From Phymatolithon calcareum (Eukaryota > Rhodophyta > Florideophyceae > Hapalidiales): a stretch of 64,000 nt of DNA. The translations under genes and the position numbers were made by a program. Of this stretch, positions 52,628 to 63,103 are shown in pieces (positions within the stretch are counted from its first letter, which is position 1; each line of letters opens with the position of its first letter). Location: contig OZ345381.1 of the NCBI GenBank assembly GCA_977006965.1, positions 806,001 through 870,000 of the forward strand. Reading direction: 5' to 3'. The notes beneath the pieces were generated by a model. That model saw only the letters and a program-made list of their open reading frames with translations, did no database searches and was not told the origin of the DNA.

Positions 52628-52775
52628 AGTTGATGGCGATGCTCGGCTTCATACTGCACATTGGATTTGCATCCTCACGATCTCGGAGCCCTAAAACTAA
52701 AACGTGTACTACGTGGCACAAAATTGTCCCAAATTATGAGTGTCGTCTTCAAACTTGGAAATGGCCACAGCTGTG

Positions 52776-52783
52776 TATATAAA
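52776..52783 (+). promoter_or_regulatory. TATA box of CUL4
   Basis: TATATAAA lies 217 bp before the preferred CUL4 ATG. It argues against the upstream in-frame ATG at 52816, which would leave almost no 5' leader. Confidence 0.6.
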
Positions 52784-52992
52784 CTGCGGCTGCATTTCTT
52801 TTTGCACTGAAAAAGGTGGACCGTGTAAACGCGCGCTTTCTGGTTTCTCCTCTTTCGGCGCGGATCTACGTCACAGTACGTCGATCGCAACCCGCTGCCT
52901 TCGCTGGTCGTGCCGCGCTATTGCTTTCAGAGAGGCTTTTCGCCGCAGTCTATAACTTCTGCACGCAACTGGGGTGCCCTTGCGCCCCGTCA

Positions 52993-55326
52993 ATGAGCTC
53001 GGTCAAGCGCGGGCACGCCGAGAGCGCGCGTGCGCGAAAGCGAGCCCGAACACCAGGCACTTGTCTTGTAAGCGGCACGCCAGGCACAGAAAATTGTACC
53101 CCCCGTTCCGGTGCGATGGTTGGTGGGCGGAAACTTACGATTCGACCCTTTGCGGCCGCGCCGCGAGTTCCTGAAAATTTTCTCAAGGAAGCGCTCAACT
53201 CGTACTTGCTACCTGCAGTGACCGCTGTTCATTCGTGTACCAAAATTCCGTTTTCGTTGGAGCTGCTATACGGAAAAGTTGAAGATGCCTGTATGCACAA
53301 GCATGCCCCGCAGTTGTACGACGCCTTGCATAAGGCCTGCGACGCCCATGTTGGTGCCGAAATCGCTCGCCTACGCGGCAGTTCAGACGACCCGGATGCA
53401 TTTTTGCGCCTTGTTGACGACACCTGGGAACGCCATTGCACTCATATGCTTTGGATTCGCGCCATTTTTCTCAAACTAGACCGCACATACTTCGTGCAGG
53501 GATGCAACCCGGATGCACGCTCACTCTGGGGCATGGGGCTCCAGCTTTTCCGAACCCATCTGAGCAACTCGAGGGACGTGCAGAATAAGACTGTGCAGAG
53601 CCTGCTTGCGCTTATGAACCGCGAGCGTGACGGCGAAACGGTCGATATTTCGAGGGTCAAAAGCTTGTTGCGGATGTTTACGGCCATTGGTACATATGCA
53701 ACTGTATTCGAGAAACCATTTCTTCGTGCCACCGACATGTACTATCAAAGGGAGTCGCAGCTTCTTGTTCGGGAGCTGGACGTCCCAACGTATTTGAAGC
53801 GCGCAGACCAACGTATTGTGGACGAGAGCAATCGTGTTGTACATTGCCTTGACGGCAGTACACGCAAGCCGTTGCTTAGCACAGTGGAGAAGCGAATGAT
53901 TGCGGACCATGTGAAAACGCTGCTCGACAAAGGTTTCGACTCCATGTGTGACGAGAAGCGAAACGAGGATCTCAAGCGGTGCCATAACCTCTTCTTCCGT
54001 GCAAATCCTCACATGTCACCTGGTGGCGAGACTGCCTATGACATGATGAAAAGCCATTTTGTTCGGTATGTCAAGCGCGTTGGTCTCAGCATTGTCATGG
54101 ATAAGGAAAAAGATTCTGAGATGGTTCAGGCTCTCCTTGACTTGAAAGTTCGCCTTGATAAGCTCGTTGCCGATTCCTTTACTGGTTTGGAAATGTTTGT
54201 CAATGCTGTAAGTCATGCGTTCGAGTCTTTCGTTAATGTGCGCGAGAACAAGCCTGCAGAGCTGATTGCGAAGTTTGTCGACGGCATTCTTCGGACGGGG
54301 AACAAAGGTTTTTCGGAAGAAGAGCTGGAAAACACCCTCGATCGTACTCTCACCTTGTTCCGCTATATTGATGGCAAGGATGTCTTTGAAGCATTTTACA
54401 AGAAGGACCTCGCCAAACGTCTGCTCTATGACAAGTCTGCCAGTCTGGACTTGGAGAAGAGCATGATTTCAAAGCTGAAGGCACAGTGCGGGTCTCAGTT
54501 CACGTCGAAGCTTGAGGCTATGTTCCGTGATGTTGATGCGAGTAAGGATCTTATGACCAGTTTCAAGAACCATGCCAAGTCACGCGAACTCATCGGCGAT
54601 ACTGTCGATCTAAACGTGTTTGTTCTCGAAGCTGCACGCTGGCCGCTCACAACTCAAGTCGCAGAAGTGAAGCTTCCAAAGGCGCTTATAGACTACCAAG
54701 AGGCGTTCAAACGTTTTTACCTCACCAAGCACACTGGGCGAAAGCTTTCTTGGCAGCATATTGACGGATCGTGCGTCGTTAAGGCTCATTTCCCGAAGGG
54801 CTTCAAAATTTTGTCCTTATCGCTGTATCAGACTGTGGCCCTTGTTCTCTTCAATGACGCCGATGAGATCTCGTACAAGGATATCCTCGCGGCTACCGGC
54901 ATTGAGGAACCACAGCTAAACCGCACAATGCTCTCCCTCGCTTGTGGTAAAGTGCGTGTATTGCAAAAACAGCCGAAGGGCCCGAAGGTGAACATGACGG
55001 ATACGTTCTACTTCAACAAGTCGTTTAGTCACAAGCAGACCCGAATCAAGGTGAACGCTATCCAGATGAAGGAAACTGTGGAGGAAAATGCGCAAACTAC
55101 AGAGAAAGTATTTCAGGAGCGGAATTGTCAGATTGATGCGGCGCTGGTGCGCATCATGAAGACGAGGAAGACATTGCATCATTCAGGTGTAATTGCTGAG
55201 ATTTACAATCAGCTGAGATTCCCGTACAAACCAGGCGATATTAAGAAGCGAATTGAGTCCCTCATAGATCGAGAGTACTTGGAAAGAGATGAGAAAAATG
55301 CGCAGGTGTACCACTACCTGGCTTAA
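52993..55326 (+). CDS. CUL4: Cullin-4, scaffold of CRL4 ubiquitin ligases
   Basis: 777 aa from ATG 52993, intronless. A basic nuclear-localisation-like N-terminus (KRGHAESARARKRARTPG) precedes KLTIRPFAAAPRVPENF, the CUL4-type opening that precedes DDB1 binding. The cullin repeats follow (FLKLDRTYFVQ, MGLQLFRTHL), then the cullin homology domain (YIDGKDVFEAFYKKDLAKRL, KSMISKLKAQCGSQFTSKLE, FYLTKHTGRKLSWQ) and the C-terminal neddylation region with the acceptor Lys in ALVRIMKTRKTL, ending YHYLA. The strong match in all parts to CUL4 rather than CUL1 or CUL3 is why I name it. An in-frame ATG at 52816 would add 59 residues. Confidence 0.95.
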   Translation: MSSVKRGHAESARARKRARTPGTCLVSGTPGTENCTPRSGAMVGGRKLTIRPFAAAPRVPENFLKEALNSYLLPAVTAVHSCTKIPFSLELLYGKVEDACMHKHAPQLYDALHKACDAHVGAEIARLRGSSDDPDAFLRLVDDTWERHCTHMLWIRAIFLKLDRTYFVQGCNPDARSLWGMGLQLFRTHLSNSRDVQNKTVQSLLALMNRERDGETVDISRVKSLLRMFTAIGTYATVFEKPFLRATDMYYQRESQLLVRELDVPTYLKRADQRIVDESNRVVHCLDGSTRKPLLSTVEKRMIADHVKTLLDKGFDSMCDEKRNEDLKRCHNLFFRANPHMSPGGETAYDMMKSHFVRYVKRVGLSIVMDKEKDSEMVQALLDLKVRLDKLVADSFTGLEMFVNAVSHAFESFVNVRENKPAELIAKFVDGILRTGNKGFSEEELENTLDRTLTLFRYIDGKDVFEAFYKKDLAKRLLYDKSASLDLEKSMISKLKAQCGSQFTSKLEAMFRDVDASKDLMTSFKNHAKSRELIGDTVDLNVFVLEAARWPLTTQVAEVKLPKALIDYQEAFKRFYLTKHTGRKLSWQHIDGSCVVKAHFPKGFKILSLSLYQTVALVLFNDADEISYKDILAATGIEEPQLNRTMLSLACGKVRVLQKQPKGPKVNMTDTFYFNKSFSHKQTRIKVNAIQMKETVEENAQTTEKVFQERNCQIDAALVRIMKTRKTLHHSGVIAEIYNQLRFPYKPGDIKKRIESLIDREYLERDEKNAQVYHYLA

Positions 55327-56083
55327 GTTGCCATTTCGTAATTAAACCCATGCACTGCTTTCGCCGTTTTGGTTTTTGCGTGCAATGTTGGGGCCTACCT
55401 TGTCCTATTTTTAGCCAAATCGTGGGTCTGATGAAAATGCTGCAAATTCTTATAACACTATTCGAGACAGGCAGGGCTAGTCTCGTTACGAATAGCGCGG
55501 GTGTACGGCGAAGAAGCACACAACGTAAGGTTAAATTGAAATTAAGGCGAAGAGTTGTCGCAAGTGCAACTGGGAATTGGAAAGAGATAGCACAGTTCTT
55601 GACGGCGATGGGCGCACATAAACTGCAGGGAAATGTGGAGCAGGGGTCTACGGATCCTACTTCTTGAGAGTTAAGGCTGCTTGCTGGGATGAGAGGGTCA
55701 AGGCTACAGTATTCCTCCAGCTCTGAACAAGAGCTATTAAGAACAGCAATACTGTACCTCAACTTCGTTGCGGAAAACAGTACAGTATAGGCACGAGAAA
55801 AACTTAACTAAGTTTTTAATTGTACACGGTAATGAACAGGTGGTCAGTTTTTAGAAAATTGACCAATCGGATGGAAGCGATTGAGACTATTTCAAAAATT
55901 AAAAATATGTTTGAAAAGCCTTCAGAAACGTTACTGAAACCATTCTTTCCAACTAGTTGCCCATAACCGGACCAATTCCTTGCATCACGTTCTTTTCAGA
56001 CCGCCAGCGGAATATAATTCGGTCTGACCCACTAACTTGGGGCAATCAACGCATTTCCCCTGCAGAACCTGACCAAAGTCAGA
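55327..56083. other. Gap between CUL4 and RING ligase 2
   Basis: A 105-codon basic frame (55350-55667) begins right after CUL4 but is unrecognised and probably chance. AT-rich sequence follows. No further feature is supported. Confidence 0.45.
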
Positions 56084-56751
56084 ATGGTCAGCGCGACGGA
56101 ACAGCCGAGCGGAGTTTTCAATTGCAATATTTGCTCAGATTCTCCGAAAGAACCTGTCGTAATCGGCTGTGGTCATCTTTTCTGTTGGGCGTGTTTGTAT
56201 AGAGTATGTGCATTATCCCCTGCGTTGCGACTTTAGATGCTCTCAAGTTTTCATTTCTGACGAAATCTTATTTTGTCGGGTGGGCATAACAGTTGACGAC
56301 CCAGGACTCTGGCCTTTCTAAATGTCCCGTTTGCAAGGAGCTAGTCGCGATTGACTCAGTTACGCCAATATATGGACGCGGGCGCTCTCCAAATATCGAC
56401 AGCACTGAACACGTAGGCTCGGATGATGAACACGTGCCGCCTCGTCCACAGGCATCTCGCGTAACCGCACCGCTTGATGATGCACAGACCGCTACTGATA
56501 ATTCCATGAATCATGGAAACGCGCACTGGCATCCGACTGCGCTTCAGCGGTTTCACGCATACTCGAACGTTAGCGGGCACATTGCGACTGCTACGTTTGG
56601 TAACTCTCCGTATCCCAATTTGAACCAGGTGGCCGTGGATTTCCCTCGCCGCAGAGTGGAACAAGAGGCACGTGAGCGCCTTGCAAAGCTATTTCCTTTG
56701 GTAGCGGTTCTTATCTTTTTCATCTTTTTTTTCGATGATTCTCTCACTTGA
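56084..56751 (+). CDS. RNF5/RNF185-type RING E3 ligase, second paralog, two exons
   Basis: Exon 1 (56084-56203) encodes 40 residues including CNICSDSPKEPVVIGCGHLF and CWACLYR. An 89-bp intron (56204-56292, GTATGT...ACAG) is followed by exon 2 with SKCPVCKELV, completing the RING, the TPIYGRG motif and a C-terminal hydrophobic anchor (LFPLVAVLIFFIFFF). It totals 192 aa. The intron sits after LYR, exactly as the second intron of the paralog at 4653-5547, but the other intron, inside the CGH motif, is absent here. The Trp that follows LYR in most RINGs is Leu in this copy. ER membrane location is inferred from the family. Confidence 0.87.
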
Positions 56752-56958
56752 ATCATTGGCATGCCGTGGAGCTCACTATTTCTGTGCGTGTAGGGATGTG
56801 GTGCGAAGCAAATCAGTTTCGTTTCTCGTTTCTTTGCATGGGCAAATTGTCTCTGAATACGATTGCTGTTCTCAAGTTTGTTCTTATGTTCGGTGCAAAG
56901 TTTAACTTCATGGGAATAGCAGCTATCTTCTCAACGTCCTTCGAACAACGGTCAAGCT

Positions 56959-57657
56959 TCATTTCAGCTTAGGTCGCATGAGCACGTAAGCACCTAGTCC
57001 AGTACCAGGTACGGCAAGAATGGTAGCGGCTGTGACAGTCACTCTACGTCTGTTCGCTCCATCAAATCTCCATCCACGGCGGCGCATATCTTCGAGCAGA
57101 AGGTCCACTCCAACGATCGTAAGCACTACGAGGTCGATCGCAGTTGCGAATACATATCGGTCCGTCTTCAAGAGCGTCGCGAATTCTGCAACTCCAAACC
57201 CGTTTGCTCTTGCACGCAGCAGCAGCGATATATAAACCCGAATGCTATATCCAAGAATGACAGCACCTGCAACCCAATGCTCCATAAACCGCACAATCCA
57301 TGATGATCCGCGAATGCTCACCGGTGAGGCGTAGGGGGCGTAATCGCGAAGTGCTATGTACCAACCCGCCCCATAGAATCCCAGGAATGAAGCCAGTGAG
57401 CCGAAAAATTCTGTGGATAGCTTTTTTTGGGCTGGTGCTCCAGCGCTGAGGAGAGCGAATGTTCCAAATCCAACCGGCATCAACATTGAGAACAGAGCTG
57501 CGAAAATCGGATTTCTGGCCTCCTCTGGCCCGGCGAGCGTGGTCTTGATGGACGATATGTCAAAGAGCGAACCAGGGGCGAAGATGAATGCGTAAATCAT
57601 AAACGCAATGTAGAAAGTCACTAGCGCAACTTTTCTGGTGAAATCGGAAGTCGCCAT
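56959..57657 (-). CDS. Unrecognised multi-pass membrane protein, paralog A
   Basis: 232 aa from ATG 57657 (MATSDFTRKVALVTFYIAFM); an upstream in-frame ATG at 57777 would add 40 residues that have no match in the paralog. Several hydrophobic segments are seen, with the motif MPVGFGTFALLSAGAPAQ, then LGFYGAGWYIALRDYAP, DRYVFATAIDLVVLTIVGVD and LLEDMRRRGWRF. It shares all of these with 62363-63103. Similar sequence layouts occur in plastid membrane proteins of unknown function, but I cannot name the family. Confidence 0.75.
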   Translation of the reverse strand: MATSDFTRKVALVTFYIAFMIYAFIFAPGSLFDISSIKTTLAGPEEARNPIFAALFSMLMPVGFGTFALLSAGAPAQKKLSTEFFGSLASFLGFYGAGWYIALRDYAPYASPVSIRGSSWIVRFMEHWVAGAVILGYSIRVYISLLLRARANGFGVAEFATLLKTDRYVFATAIDLVVLTIVGVDLLLEDMRRRGWRFDGANRRRVTVTAATILAVPGTGLGAYVLMRPKLK

Positions 57658-59424
57658 CTTGTTCAGGAAGACCCTGTGCAGTAGCTTATTCGCCGTACTG
57701 GGGACCACGACGGAATGGGCCGGCGACAATTCATCCACAGAAGGCAACGCTGCGGGGCTATTTATAGTAACACACATGAAACTGAAGACGCAGTTTTTTC
57801 TTAAAAAATTGGTTCGTAACTCGGCGGTGACGGGGTGTACCGCACGGAATGCTGCATCGTGAAGGTCTTCCAGCGGGAAATGCGCTGCAGCAATTCCCCG
57901 GGAGCAAATCGCGTGACATTATTTGATGTGCACTCATTGAACGGTTGCTCTATCACGTCGGAGTTGGTGTATGGAAGACTCAGATATATTGATACATATC
58001 TGAGTCGTCTTTTACTGCACTCTCGCCTCATTGAGCGCAACCTTTCATCCACTATCAATGCAATCTGTTGCAGATATCGAGGTCAAGAGCACACCACACC
58101 AAACGCCCTCTCACTCTCTCGATACAGCGTGCAGGACGGAAGGTAAGAGGTAGGCTCGATGCAGTGTGCTCCGCTCTGAATACTGTTAAACACGAAATGA
58201 AAAGACGAGAGCAAGAAGACTTGTTTGACGCAACGGGAGACATTCTCTAGTTTAGAGGCAAATATCATCTGATGGAAAGACTGCACCATATGGACGCCAG
58301 AAAAGTGCGGAGGAAGTGTCACTGAAAAAGGAACTTGAGGTGTGGAAGGAGGAGGAAGGCAGAACGAACAGCATCTCAGAAGATGAAACAGGCACGTTCC
58401 AGGAATGCTCCGCAGAAGGAAAAGAACAACACGATTATTTTGTTTAACGTGACTCCGCCTGTCTATAAAGGAAATTTGCGTTTTTCTGATTCATAGTTGC
58501 TCTCAAGGAAATGACTGTACATTGAAAATGACGAATTTAATCAAGTGAGAGCGCAAGAACCTAATAAGAGCCCCACAGTAGCTGGAAGAGAGACAAAAAT
58601 CAGGGAAATTTTGAACCAGACCACCAGCTCAAAGGCTATCCCCGTTTTTAACGCCGCTGGCGAATACGCGTATGAAGCCACTCCACTTCTCTCGACGCAG
58701 GGCGTAACCTTGTGCGGTCAAGATGGCGCTGTTCTCGATATCCATTACACGATCCCTGTCTAAGTCAGTGACGCGGATGTCTTCATGTGACGGGGAGGAA
58801 ACCCGATTGTTGGCGCTGACGGATGGAGTCTTGGGTTCATCATACGACCCGAAGCTTTTTGCTGCCGTTGACTGCGTAGCCTGAAGGGACAGCGGAAGAA
58901 TGGGATCTGTTGGAGCAAGAGATGAATCTTGAGGTTGGTCTAGAAATCGCATGGATGAGGCATTGTGATCTTCTGCAACACGACGCAGCGGACTAGCTCA
59001 GCTCATCGCGGACTACTCTCAGCTAGTTGCGCTATTCCTGCACACTCATAACGGAGAGGAGATGATGGCAGAAGACATGTCGGCACTGCTAAATGTGGGC
59101 CACGCGAACGACGCCATGGATTTGATTGCAACCAAGGTTCACCACTACAGCTAAAGGACGCACTACTTCCGGAAACAAGTGCACAGCTCGAGAGTTGGCG
59201 GAAACGGAAGATCCATTTCGACTGCCCGGCAGCCATTCCAGCAATCTTTAGACTATGAAGGCTACAACAGCGACTACAAGCTCTCAAGTGGGCATGTGCT
59301 TCCCCCCAAAAAGTACAACCGGATTCGGAGACAACGTTTCCACAGTACCTGTCCACTCTGGAAGAAATGTTGAGCGAGACCTTTCTCAATGACCAGGAAA
59401 TCACTGGTACAGAACGAACCCTAG
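57658..59424. other. Gap of 1.8 kb
   Basis: No gene is supported. Frames at 58545-58763 (+) and 58629-58952 (-) overlap each other and are unrecognised. An 11-bp hairpin with 8-nt loop (GACTCAGATAT ... ATATCTGAGTC) lies at 57977-58006. Confidence 0.4.
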
Positions 59425-61488
59425 TGTCTAGTTCACTGAAATTTTCCCTCAATTGAGGGAATGAGATTCATTTAATTTTTTGCACATGAAAGAACTCGCT
59501 ATCGAGCACGTCAAAAGCGTCAATCTCATGGATGTCTTCAACCTGCTTAGTGAAAAAGTGCCTTCCTGTAGAAGTGCCATAAATATTGTGGCACTGTCAA
59601 GCCTATTACGTGAAGAGCACACGAGGGTCGTCGTCTTGAGTTTACCAACTCTGCAGTTGTTTTGCACAGCAAAAGTAGTAATCATGACACCCGCAGTCTT
59701 CGTCTTCTTTTTCTTGGGAGTTTAATGGGTTCAAAAACCGCTCCTGAGTGCAGATATGGTCTGGGGCGACTGAACGTCGACGAGTAATGCGTGAGTCAAA
59801 TGTGTTATCGACGATTTTATCGGCCAGCAATTTAAATTCCTTCGCTGGATCATGTCCTGCTGAAGCTCTGGATGGGCAGCAGAGAGCAAGCTAACAACCA
59901 CGCAAATCGCTATCAGGGCCGAACTCAACCCTTGTAATGAGGACGAGTATTCCAAAAAACTTTATCACCTCTGTCACTGTAGTCCCTTTTTGACCCATTC
60001 CTCTCAGCTTAGCGGACGTGCAAGCAGCAATTTTTCGCAGGTAAACTTGAGGAAACATAGTCGTGGCACAAGCGTACTTCCTCTGAAGTTCAATACCACT
60101 CTTTTCGGATAAGAAATCTCAGTTTAGAGTGCAAATGTTTCAAAACTGAGAGGAAAATCGTGTCCCAATCGGACGTAGAGCTCGCGGCTCATACCATGGT
60201 ACTCCATGAGGGGCAATAATCAGCTCTCGATAGGGCATGATGACATCAAGCTCCATTTTGCGATTTTTTTGTCCCAAGAGCTCTGCAAGACGTAGGCGAG
60301 AGAGTCCGAAAGATCACATATGGAGCTTCTGATTGCAACAGTAAACGATAAACTGGCGTTTCGCGAAGAAGATTGGCGAGGACGAGTACTGTAAGCAGGC
60401 CTGGGCGGTAACGTGCTTTTGCTGGTGCTAGCTCGATTCAAGCTGTAAAGCCTCTGCAATGCCATCGTCAGCGTTCCCTGCCTTGGCGCTGAATATATTG
60501 TCTGTCTTAATCTTAATCTTCTTCTGTGGATACCGAACTAGGGCCCGACTATTGATTTTATCAACGAGTACCTCATGAACCATACCGCTCACTTTTTTGT
60601 CATAGAAAAGGCTCCGTATAGTCTAGAGCGCCCTGCAAGACCGGCCACCGATGCTTTCTTGGTGTGTACGGATGTACCGTCCACGCGGGACAGGTCTCTT
60701 TTGTTGCACTCTCAGGGTCGGCAAGGTAGTCGGTCTGGCCAATTGTGGTTTGCTTGAGATGCGATCCTTTACTCGCTGCTGTGAGCGGTGCCTTATAAGC
60801 TATCGGATTCTCAACCTACTGGTTGGGGGTTGCATAGCACACCCCACGAATATCGACACTATGCTGTCAGTGTCAGGTCTAACGGCTACCGTGATACGCA
60901 CGTGCGAGTCAGTGACCCAACTTGGCGATCTCTCGGGCCTCCCCTCCTGTGATGTCAGGTCTATCACTGTCTGGTCTAACGGCCACCGCGATGCGCACGT
61001 GCGAGTCAGTTACTCAACTTGGCGATATCTTGGTGCCTCCCATCCTGTGATTCTTTCGGCTGTCGGATCTGTCCGTTATTACGAGCTGGCACTTGCGGGT
61101 GGCCACCTGACGTGGTCTCTGTCAAGGATCTCCCCTAAGTCGTATGCTGTCAGTGTCTTTCTTAGCCTTCTTGTTTCGCTATTGACCGAGCTCGCATTTG
61201 CAAGCCACTGTCTTGATCGACAACAAAAGACATACACAGCAGTTTCAGATTGCCAGTGAGATGGCAAACTTTCTCGTGGCATGGCAGATACGGTACTTCT
61301 GAGTAACTAACATATTTTCGTTTCTAGCGCCGCACGAAGCGATTTTAAGAGGCAAGTTGCGATATTCCTAGAACAGAAGACAAGTTGGGCTTTTGGGATA
61401 TGGCGTGAGCAAGATGTTCCGCCTTCGTTCTATAGATTTTTCGAGTTTTTAAATTGCCCCTCGGTTGAGGTGGTCCGTAAACTAGACA
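59425..61488 (-). mobile_element. piggyBac-like element E3
   Basis: It starts with CTAG then TGTCTAGTTCACTG and the palindrome CCCTCAATTGAGGG; the other end reads CCTCGGTTGAGG...AAACTAGACA followed by CCAG, a decayed CTAG. The transposase is on the minus strand in fragments (QNNCRV and LVCSSRNRLD near 59449-59685; CVVVSLLSAAHPELQQDM near 59731-59955). A solo LTR lies inside. Confidence 0.82.
60703..61266 (+). mobile_element. Solo-LTR-like insertion (TGTTGCAC family), copy B, inside E3
   Basis: TGTTGCACTCTCAGGGTCGG to GTGAGATGGCA, related throughout to 28372-28950, including the internal near-100-bp duplication. The E1 centre shows the uninterrupted site (GTCTCTTTCTCGTG), and CTTT is repeated on both sides here, giving a 4-bp target duplication. 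Confidence 0.72.
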
Positions 61489-62362
61489 CCAGATAAATTG
61501 AACTGATTTTGCATCCAGTTGAAATTTGAGATATTTGCGAATTAACATGAGCACAATGTTCCAATGTCAAGACGCAAGCACAATTGAAGTTGAGCAGCAA
61601 TACTCTGCAAGGCCGTAAGAGGTATTAAATCCTCAAGTTACTGCAACATGTAAGAGCAGAGCTTCTCCGATGCATATCTTGTCTGATATGATAGTCAGGG
61701 CTCTATAAGTAAACTTCTTACTCAATAAAAAATAACTCAAATTACGCCCATGTGGTGCTACGGAGACTGCAGCCCATATTTTCCTACGGCACAGTGGCCG
61801 AACTACACCTGTGTAAATCAATAGGACAGTTAGATGTTGAACAGTCGGCATGTTGTGTAGAGAAATGCATAGAGGTACATAGATTTCTGGCAATGAGGAG
61901 CTGGCAGAGTGAGTCACTTCGTTTCTGTATGAAGGAAATAAATGAAAATTTGAAAGACCAGATAGCCGGTAAGCGCATAGGACATTGCCGCGTTACTCAA
62001 GAAGCTGTTTTGTGTTATTTGGAGTACAAAATCATTAAATATAGTCGATGCGATTGTTCTTCTCCTATTTGACATTTATTCAATAAATGCACTAGTTTGT
62101 CGACAGGATGACGCGCTCGACCTGCTGCTAGAGAGCTGTTGAAGCATACACGCACCGAGAATGACACACGATGAATCTCCTTCCGTCGCAAAGGCGGACG
62201 GAGGACACCATGTTCATGGTACAAGGACCAGGACACATGTGATCCATTCCATTGGACCATCACATGCCGCAGTAGCACCCGAGCTTGTTCACCGTTCCCG
62301 GTGATCCGACAAAGGAAAACGCCCCTCTCAGCTTTCCTCAATATGGAATTGGACCACGTCCG
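61489..62362. other. Gap between E3 and membrane protein B
   Basis: A 106-codon frame at 61752-62072 (+) has no known family and overlaps other frames. Nothing else is supported. Confidence 0.4.
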
Positions 62363-63103
62363 TCATGAACGCTCTCTAATCTTACGTCTAAGCAGCAAGT
62401 AAGCCCCGATCCCCACGCCAGGTATGCACATGATGCTCACCGCCTGCGCTCGACTGCGCATTCCAAGCGGCTCGTCGAACTTCCGTCTCCTGCGCTGCAT
62501 ATCCTCAACAAGCACACCATATCCAACGATGGTAAGCACGACAATATCCACAGTACTGGCCCATACGTAGCGGTCCGATTGCACAAGTTTCCAGAAGGCG
62601 GCGAAGCATTCGCGAAAGCCTATCGCGCCTGCACCTTCGAGGGGGAACACTTTCGCATAACTTTGCAGACTGTAGCCAAGCACAAAAAGTCCCACAATGC
62701 GGCTCTCCATTGCGCGCACGAGCCACGACGCGCGCGCCAGGGCGTCTTTCCTAGTCGTTGGTGCATACTTTCGCAGTGAAATATAAAGTCCACTGCCGTA
62801 GAATCCGAGAATGGTTCCCAGGACACCGAAAAGCTCGGTGGGCAGCAGCGGGCCCTGCGCCGGTGCCCCGGCGCTCAACAGCGCAAACATGCCGAATCCC
62901 ATCGGGAGCAGAATTGAGAATAGTCCTCGGAAAAACGGATTGCATTCCGCTGTTGGGCCTGAAACGCTCTTGACGACTTGGGAGACATCGGTGAGAGATC
63001 CTGGAGCAAGGAAAAAGGCATAGATCATGAGCAGTACGTAGAATGTAAGAAGGATCGGTTTTCGCCACGCCGGGTCGCCGGTCATTCCTGCAGGCGGCGC
63101 CAT
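62363..63103 (-). CDS. Unrecognised multi-pass membrane protein, paralog B
   Basis: 246 aa, intronless. Shares with paralog A FYVLLMIYAFFLAPGSL, LPMGFGMFALLSAGAPAQ, LGFYGSGLYISLRKYAP, DRYVWASTVDIVVLTIVGYG and VEDMQRRRRKFDEP. Hydrophobic stretches suggest five or six membrane passes. It lies on the same strand as paralog A, 5 kb away, with E3 between them; a tandem duplication is likely. Confidence 0.78.
   Translation of the reverse strand: MAPPAGMTGDPAWRKPILLTFYVLLMIYAFFLAPGSLTDVSQVVKSVSGPTAECNPFFRGLFSILLPMGFGMFALLSAGAPAQGPLLPTELFGVLGTILGFYGSGLYISLRKYAPTTRKDALARASWLVRAMESRIVGLFVLGYSLQSYAKVFPLEGAGAIGFRECFAAFWKLVQSDRYVWASTVDIVVLTIVGYGVLVEDMQRRRRKFDEPLGMRSRAQAVSIMCIPGVGIGAYLLLRRKIRERS

Noticed and set aside
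52046-52633. Long plus frames opposite KEA (also 51324-51737 and others)
   Set aside because: Shadow frames from GC-rich third positions of the KEA gene.
60651-61259. 202-codon plus frame in E3
   Set aside because: It lies across the solo-LTR insertion and its internal duplication; the frame is a by-product and differs in the other copy.
61752-62072. 106-codon plus frame
   Set aside because: No recognisable family and overlapping minus frames of similar quality.
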